Shown here in pieces: positions 58,787-64,000 of a DNA stretch of 64,000 nt. The notes under the pieces were generated by a model. It was not told the DNA's origin, did not search any database, and worked only from the letters and a program-made list of their open reading frames with translations. Source of the DNA: Triticum aestivum (Eukaryota; Streptophyta; Magnoliopsida; Poales; Poaceae); NCBI RefSeq assembly GCF_018294505.1, contig NC_057813.1, positions 318,455,191 to 318,519,190 of the forward strand, read 5' to 3'. Within the stretch, counting starts at the first letter, position 1, and the number at the start of each line of letters is the position of its first letter. The position numbers and the translations under genes were made by a program.

Positions 58787-60120
58787 TCAATTCTTTTGAG
58801 AGAAACCTTTCCTCGAGAAAGGACCCGATTCAAGAAACAATCCATATTGCTTTCGGATCTGAATTAGGAGGTATACCCAACTGTTTTGGGTGTCCTATGA
58901 AGATGCATTTTATCCGCTTTGGGTTCGAGCTTATCAACCTGAAACTTTTTCACATAAGCGTCGCAGCCCCAAACTTTTAAGGAACGACAACTTAAGTTTC
59001 CCCAAACCATAGTTCATACGGTGTCGTCTCAACGGAGTTATGTGGTACCCTATTAAAGTGAGTGCGGTTGTCTCTAATGCCTAACCCATGAACGATAGTG
59101 GTAATTCGATAAGAGACATCATGGCACGCACCATATCCAATAGGGTGCAACTATGATGTTCGGACACACCATCACACTATGGTGTTCTAGGCGGTATTAA
59201 TTGTGAAACAATATCCACAATGTCTTAATTGCGTGCCAAAGCTCGTAACTCAGATATTCATCTCTATGATCATATCATAGACATTTTATCCTCTTGTCAC
59301 GAAGATCTTAAACTTCACTCTGAAATTACTTGAACCATTCAATAATTCAGACTTGTGTTTCATCAAGTAAATATACAACATCTACTTGAATCATCTGTGA
59401 AGTAAGAACATAACGATATTCACTGCATGCCTCAGCACTCATTGGACTGCACACATCAAAAATGTGTTACTTCCAACAAGTTGCTATCTTGTTCCATTTT
59501 ACTGAAAACAAGGCTTTTCAGTCATCTTGCCCATGTGGTATGATTTGCATATCTCAAGTGATTCAAAATCAAGTGAGTCTAAACGATCCATTTGCATGGA
59601 GTTTCTTCATGCGTATACACCAATAGACATGGTTCGCATGTCTCAAACTTTTCAAAAACGAGTGAGTCCAAAGATCCATCAACATGGAGCTTCATCATGC
59701 GTTTTACACCAATATGACTTACATGGCAGTGCCACAAGTAAGTGGTACTATCATTACTATCTTATATCCTTTTTGGCATGAAAATGTGTATCACTACGAT
59801 CGAGATTCAATAAACCATTCCTTTAGTTGCAAGACCATTGAAGGTATTATTCAAATAAATAGAGTAACCATTATTCTCCTTAAATGAATAATCGTATTGC
59901 GATAGACATAATCCAATCATGTCTATGCTCAACGCAAACACCAAATGACAATTATTCAGGTTTAATACTAATCTTGATGGTAGAGGGAGCGGGCGATGTT
60001 TGATCACATCAACCTTGGAAAGACTTCCAACACACATCGTCATCTCACCTTTAGCTAGTCTCCGTTTATTCCGTAGCTCTTTATTTCAAGTTACTAACAC
60101 TTAGCAACCGAACCGGTATC
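58787..60120 (-). pseudogene. copia 3 integrase and protease remnants
   Basis: The sequence follows copia 2 from the VFIGYPKET region through the integrase core to the protease, but with indels every few tens of bases. Open pieces are short, for example LVLNLNNCHLVFALSIDM in 60043-59807. The segment corresponding to the pre-integrase region is partly duplicated: the words CATGGAG(T/C)TTC(A/T)TCATGCGT and TC(A/T)CAAGTGATTC-like parts occur twice at about 59540-59710. Confidence 0.7.
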
Positions 60121-60960
60121 TAATACCCTGGTGCTACTAGGAGTACTAGTAAATTACACATTAACACAATGTATATCCAATATACTTCTATCGACCTTGC
60201 CGGCCTTCTCATCTACCAAGTATCTAGGGTAATTCTGCTCCAGTGGTTGTTCCCCTTATTACAGAAGCACTCAGTCTCAGGTTAAGGTTCAACCTTGGGT
60301 TTCTTCACTGGAGCAGCAGCTGATTTGCCGTTTCATGAAGTATCCCTTCTTGCCCTTGCCCTTCTTGAAACTAGTGGTTTCACCAACCATCAACAATTGA
60401 TGCTCCTTCTTGATTTCTACTTTCGCGGTGTCAGATATCGCGAATATCTCAAGGATCATCATATCTATCCCTGATAGGTTATAGTTCATCACGAAGCTCT
60501 AGCAGCTTGGTGGCAATGACTTTGGAGAAACATCACTATCTCATCTGGAAGATCAACTCCCACTCGATTCAAGTGATTGTTGAACTCAGACAATCTGAGC
60601 ACAAGCTCAACGATTGAGCTTTTCTCCCTTAGTTTGCAGGCTAAGAAAATCGTCGGAGGTCTTATACCTCTTGACGTGGGCACGAGCCTGAAATCCCAAT
60701 TTCAGCCCTTGAAACATCTCATATGTTCTGCGACATTTCGAAAACGTCTTTGGTGCCTCTACTTAAACCATTTAACTGAACTATCACGTAGTTATCAAAA
60801 TGTGTATGTCCGATGTTCGCAACATCGACAAACGACGTTTGGGGTTCAGCACACTGAGCGGTGCATTAAGAACATAAGCTTTCTACTGTCCGCATAATTG
60901 CTACTTTCAACTTTCAACTATATTTTCTCTAGGAACATATCTAAACAGTGGAACTAAAGC
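60121..60960 (-). pseudogene. copia 3 gag remnants
   Basis: Pieces at 60683-60489 (SIVELVLRLSEFNNHLNRVG) and 60492-60289 (TAKVEIKKEHQLLMVGETTS, FKKGKGKKG) are colinear with the gag of copia 1 and 2. The zinc knuckle near 60250 and the N-terminus near 60900 are recognisable only at DNA level. Confidence 0.75.
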
Positions 60961-62210
60961 GCGAGCTTACGACATAATTTGCAAAGATCTTTTGACTATG
61001 TTCAGGATAATTAAGTTCATCTAATGAACTCCCACTCAGATAGACATCCCTCTGGTCATCTAAGTGATTACATGATCCGAGTCAACTAGGCTGTGTCCGA
61101 TCATCACGTGAGACGGACCAGTCATCATCGGTGAACATCTTCATGTTGATCGTATCTACTATACGACTCATGCTCGACCTTTCGGTCTCTGTGTTCCGAG
61201 GCCATGTCTGTACATGCTAGGCTCGTCAAGTTAACCCTAAGTGTTTCACGTGTGTAAATCTGTCTTACACCCGTTGTATGTGAACGTAAGAATCCATCAC
61301 ACCCGATCATCACGTGATGCTTAGAAGCGACGAACTTTAGCAACGGTGCACGGTTAGGGGAGAACACTTCTTGAAATTGTTGTAAGGGATCATCTTATTT
61401 GCTACCGTCGTTCTAAGTAAACAAGATGCATAAACATGATAAACATCACATGCAATCAAATAGTGACATGATATGGCCAATATCATTTTGCTCATTTTGA
61501 TCTCCATCTTTGGGGCACCATGATCTCCATCATCATGATCTCCGTCATCGTGTCTCCATGAAGTTGTCTCACCAACTTATTACTTCTACTACTATGGCTA
61601 CCGGTTAGCAATAAAGTAAAGTAATTACATGGCGTTGTTCAATGACACGCAGGTCATACAATAAATAAAGACAACTCCTATGGCTGCTGCCGGTTGTCAT
61701 ACTCATCGACATGCAAGTCGTGATTCCTATTACAAGAACATGATCAATCTCATACATCACATATCATTCATCACATTCTTCTTGGCCATATCACATCACA
61801 TAGCATACCCTACAAAAACAAGTTAGACGTCCTCTAATTGTTGTTTGCATGTTTTACGTGGCTGCTATGGGTTTCTAGCAAGAACGTTTCTTACCTATGC
61901 AAAACCACAACGTGATATGTCAATTGCTATTTACCCTTAATAAGGACCCTTTTCATCGAATCCGTTCCGACTAAAGTGGGAGAGACTGGCACCCGCTAGC
62001 CACCTTATGCACCAAGTGCATGTCAGTCGGTGGAACCTGTCTCACGTAAGAGTACGTGTAAGGTCGGTCCGGGCCGCTTCATCCCACAATACTGTCGAAA
62101 CAAGATTGGACTAGTAACGGTAACCATATTGAACAAGATCAACGCCCACAACTACTTTGTGTTCTACTCGTGCAAAGAATCTATGCAATAGACCTAGCTC
62201 ATGATGCCAC
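60961..62210 (-). other. untranslated leader of copia 3 with primer binding site
   Basis: In contrast to the coding part, this 1.25 kb is very similar to the copia 2 leader (45174-46462), including runs such as CATCACATGCAATCAAATAG and ACATGCAAGTCGTGATTCC. The primer binding site on the minus strand reads GTGGCATCATGAGCTAGGTC (62210-62191). The CATGATCTCC(A/G)TCAT unit occurs twice here (61519-61550) against three times in copia 2. Confidence 0.8.
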
Positions 62211-63943
62211 TGTTGGGGAACGTAGCAGAAATTCAAAATTTTCCTACGAATCACCAAGATCTATCTATGGAGAAACCAGCAACGAGGGGAAGGAGAGTGC
62301 ATCTACATACCCTTGTAGATCGCTAAGCGGAAGCGTTCAAGAGAACGGGGTTGAAGGAGTCGTACTCGTCGTGATCCAAATCACCGGAGATCCTAGTGCC
62401 GAACGGACGGCACCTCCGCGTTCAACACACGTACAGCCCGGTGACGTCTCCCATGCCTTGATCCAGCAAGGAGAGAGGGAGAGGTTGAGGAAGACTCCAT
62501 CCAGCAGCAGCACAACGGCGTGGTGGTGGTGGAGGAGCGTGGCAATCCTGCAGGGCTTCGCCAAGCACCTGCGGGAGAGGAGGAGGTGTCACGGGAGGGA
62601 GGGAGGCGCCAGGGCTTCAGGTGCGGCTGCCCTTCCCTCCCCTCCCTTATATAGGGGCAAGGGAGAGGGGGGAGGCGCAGCCTTGCCCCTTCCTCCAAGG
62701 AAGGGGTGCGACCAAGGGGGGGGGAGGAGTCCATCCTCCCCAAGGCACCTCGGAGGTGCCTTCCCCCTTGAGGACTCTCCCCTTTTTCTTATATCTTGGT
62801 GCATGGGCCTCTTGGGGCTGGTGCCCTTGGCCCATATAGGCCAAGGCGCACCCCCTACAGCCCATGTGGCCCCCCGGGGCAGGTGGACCCCCGGACCCCT
62901 TTCGGCACTCCCGGTACAATACCGATAAAGTGCGAAACTTTTCCGGCGACCAAAATAAGACTTCCCATATATAAATCTTTACCTCCGGACCATTCCGGAA
63001 CTCCTCGTGACGTCTGGGATCTCATCCAGGACTCCGAACGACATTCGGTAACCACATACAAACTTCCTTTATAACCCTAGCGTCATCGAACCTTAAGTGT
63101 GTAGACCCTACGGGTTCGGGAACCATGCAGACATGACCGAGACAACTCTCTGGCCAATAACCAACAGCGGGATCTGGATACCCATGTTGGCTCCCACATG
63201 TTCCACGATGATCTCACCGGATGAACCACGATGTCAAGGACTCAATCAATCCCGTATACAATTCCCTTTGTCTAACGGTATTGTACTTGCCCGAGATTCG
63301 ATCGTCGGTATACCGATACCTTGTTCAATCTCGTTACCGGCAAGTCTCTTTACTCGTTCCGTAACACATCATCCCGTGATCAACCCTTGGTCACATAGTA
63401 CACATTATGATGATGTCCTACCGAGTGGGCCCAGAGATACTTCTCCGTTTACACGGAGTGACAAATCCCAGTCTCGATTCGTGCCAACCCAACAGACACT
63501 TTCGGAGATACCTGTAGTGCACCTTTATAGCCACCCAGTTACATTGTGACGTTTGGTACACCCAAAGCATTCCTACGGTATCCGGGAGTTGCACAATCTC
63601 ATGGTCTAAGGAAAAGATACTTGACATTAGAAAAGCTTTAGCATACGAACTACGATCTTTGTGCTAGGCTTATGATTGGGTCTTGTCCATCACATCATTC
63701 TCCTAATGATGTGATCCCGTTATCAATGACATCCAATGTCCATGGTTAGGAAACCGTAACCATCTATAGATCAACGAGCTAGTCAACTAGAGGCTTACTA
63801 GGGACATGGTGTTGTCTATGTACCCACACATGTATCTGAGTTTCCTTTCAATACAATTATAGCATGGATAATAAACTATTATCATGAACAAGGAAATATA
63901 ATAATAACTAATTTATTATTGCCTCTAGGACATATTTCCAACA
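62211..63943 (-). repeat. 5' LTR of copia 3, full length
   Basis: Plus strand TGTTGGGGAACGTAGC ... TATTTCCAACA, 1733 bp. TATA box in element orientation is the complement of about 62647-62653. It lacks about 14 bp of a CCCCGGTGGA-type repeat near 62890 that the left LTR has (56050). Followed at once by LINE ORF1 sequence. Confidence 0.93.
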
Positions 63944-64000
63944 CTCTACACTGAGGTTTTTTGCAAAAACAGCTACTCTACTCTCTTTAGGAATCCTACA

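Larger units (their letters stand above)
55459..63943 (-). mobile_element. copia 3: Angela/BARE/WIS-group element with decayed interior and truncated left LTR
   Basis: Left LTR 55459-57112 (first 96 bp missing) and right LTR 62211-63943, interior 57113-62210. In the first 450 shared LTR bases I count about five substitutions, so the LTRs are the most similar pair among the copia copies. The interior still follows copia order on the minus strand (gag, protease, integrase, RT, RNase H) but has so many indels that no domain is open. The contrast suggests that the element was already defective when it transposed, using proteins in trans, or that the LTRs were homogenised later. Confidence 0.85.
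50079..64000 (-). mobile_element. plant LINE (non-LTR retrotransposon), split by copia 3, 5' end off the window
   Basis: Parts 50079-55458 and 63944-64000. The 3' end is at left: the minus strand ends AATAAATAAAG ... TTTCAAAAAAAGG with a short A-run (complement of 50079-50085). ORF2 (54214-50103) encodes endonuclease, reverse transcriptase, zf-RVT and RNase H; ORF1 C-terminal part is at 55458-54211. This is the L1-clade layout of grasses with a terminal RNase H. Several stops divide ORF2. Copia 3 interrupts ORF1, and the ORF1 sequence 55360-55416 appears again at 63944-64000. Confidence 0.9.

Noticed and set aside
62170..62928. 252-codon plus-strand frame across the copia 3 right LTR
   Set aside because: Runs through an LTR in antisense and recurs in pieces in the left LTR; high GC content explains the length.

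Overview
The window is typical intergenic DNA of a large-genome grass, almost certainly Triticeae (wheat, Aegilops, rye or barley). It is built entirely of transposable elements inserted into one another. Family content supports the call: Angela/BARE/WIS-like Ty1/copia elements, Athila- and Tat-like Ty3/gypsy elements, a Sukkula-type LARD with 4.3-kb LTRs, and a plant LINE with a C-terminal RNase H domain. I see no intact host gene, rRNA, tRNA gene or CRISPR array. Family names come from memory of typical sequences; boundaries, target-site duplications (TSDs) and motifs were read from the sequence.

Layout, left to right. 1-8230: minus-strand Athila-type gypsy with gag, protease and an ATHILA ORF-1-like gene but no reverse transcriptase or integrase; only 27 bp of its 3' LTR are in view. 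8231-8693, 30003-30251 and 38954-39221: three pieces of one older sequence, namely a minus-strand B3-domain-like pseudogene with its own TATA box, lying antisense just before the 3' LTR of a plus-strand gypsy element. 8694-30002: minus-strand Tat-like gypsy (TSD GGCCC) with gag-protease on the minus strand, a six-exon antisense gene (putative gypsy-type transposon protein, Transposase_28 type) on the plus strand, and no pol. 10904-23221: a complete non-coding LARD (TSD AAGCC) inside an exon of that antisense gene. 30252-38953: complete Angela-like copia (TSD GGCTC). 39222-49790: 3' LTR of the plus-strand gypsy, split by a solo LTR (39241-48917, TSD GATCG) that is itself split by a second copia (39458-48215). 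49791-50078: fragment of a still older LTR. 50079-55458 and 63944-64000: minus-strand LINE, split by a third copia (55459-63943).

Removing insertions in order gives a nest up to five layers deep: old LTR fragment, gypsy with B3-like antisense gene, solo LTR or Tat-like gypsy or Athila-like or copia 1, then copia 2 or LARD; separately, LINE, then copia 3. By eye, LTR pairs differ most in copia 1 (about 6% over the last 245 bp), less in the Tat-like element (about 4%), and least in copia 3 (about 1% over 450 bp). The coding remnants carry many stops and frameshifts, and nearly all elements would depend on proteins supplied by other copies.

Points deserving a second look: copia 3 has young LTRs around a badly decayed interior without the RT catalytic YVDD, and its left LTR lacks its first 96 bp, replaced by LINE sequence that is repeated after the right LTR; two gypsy elements carry unrelated TATA-equipped antisense genes at the same place, next to the 3' LTR; and the solo LTR encodes the C-terminus of a polyprotein.
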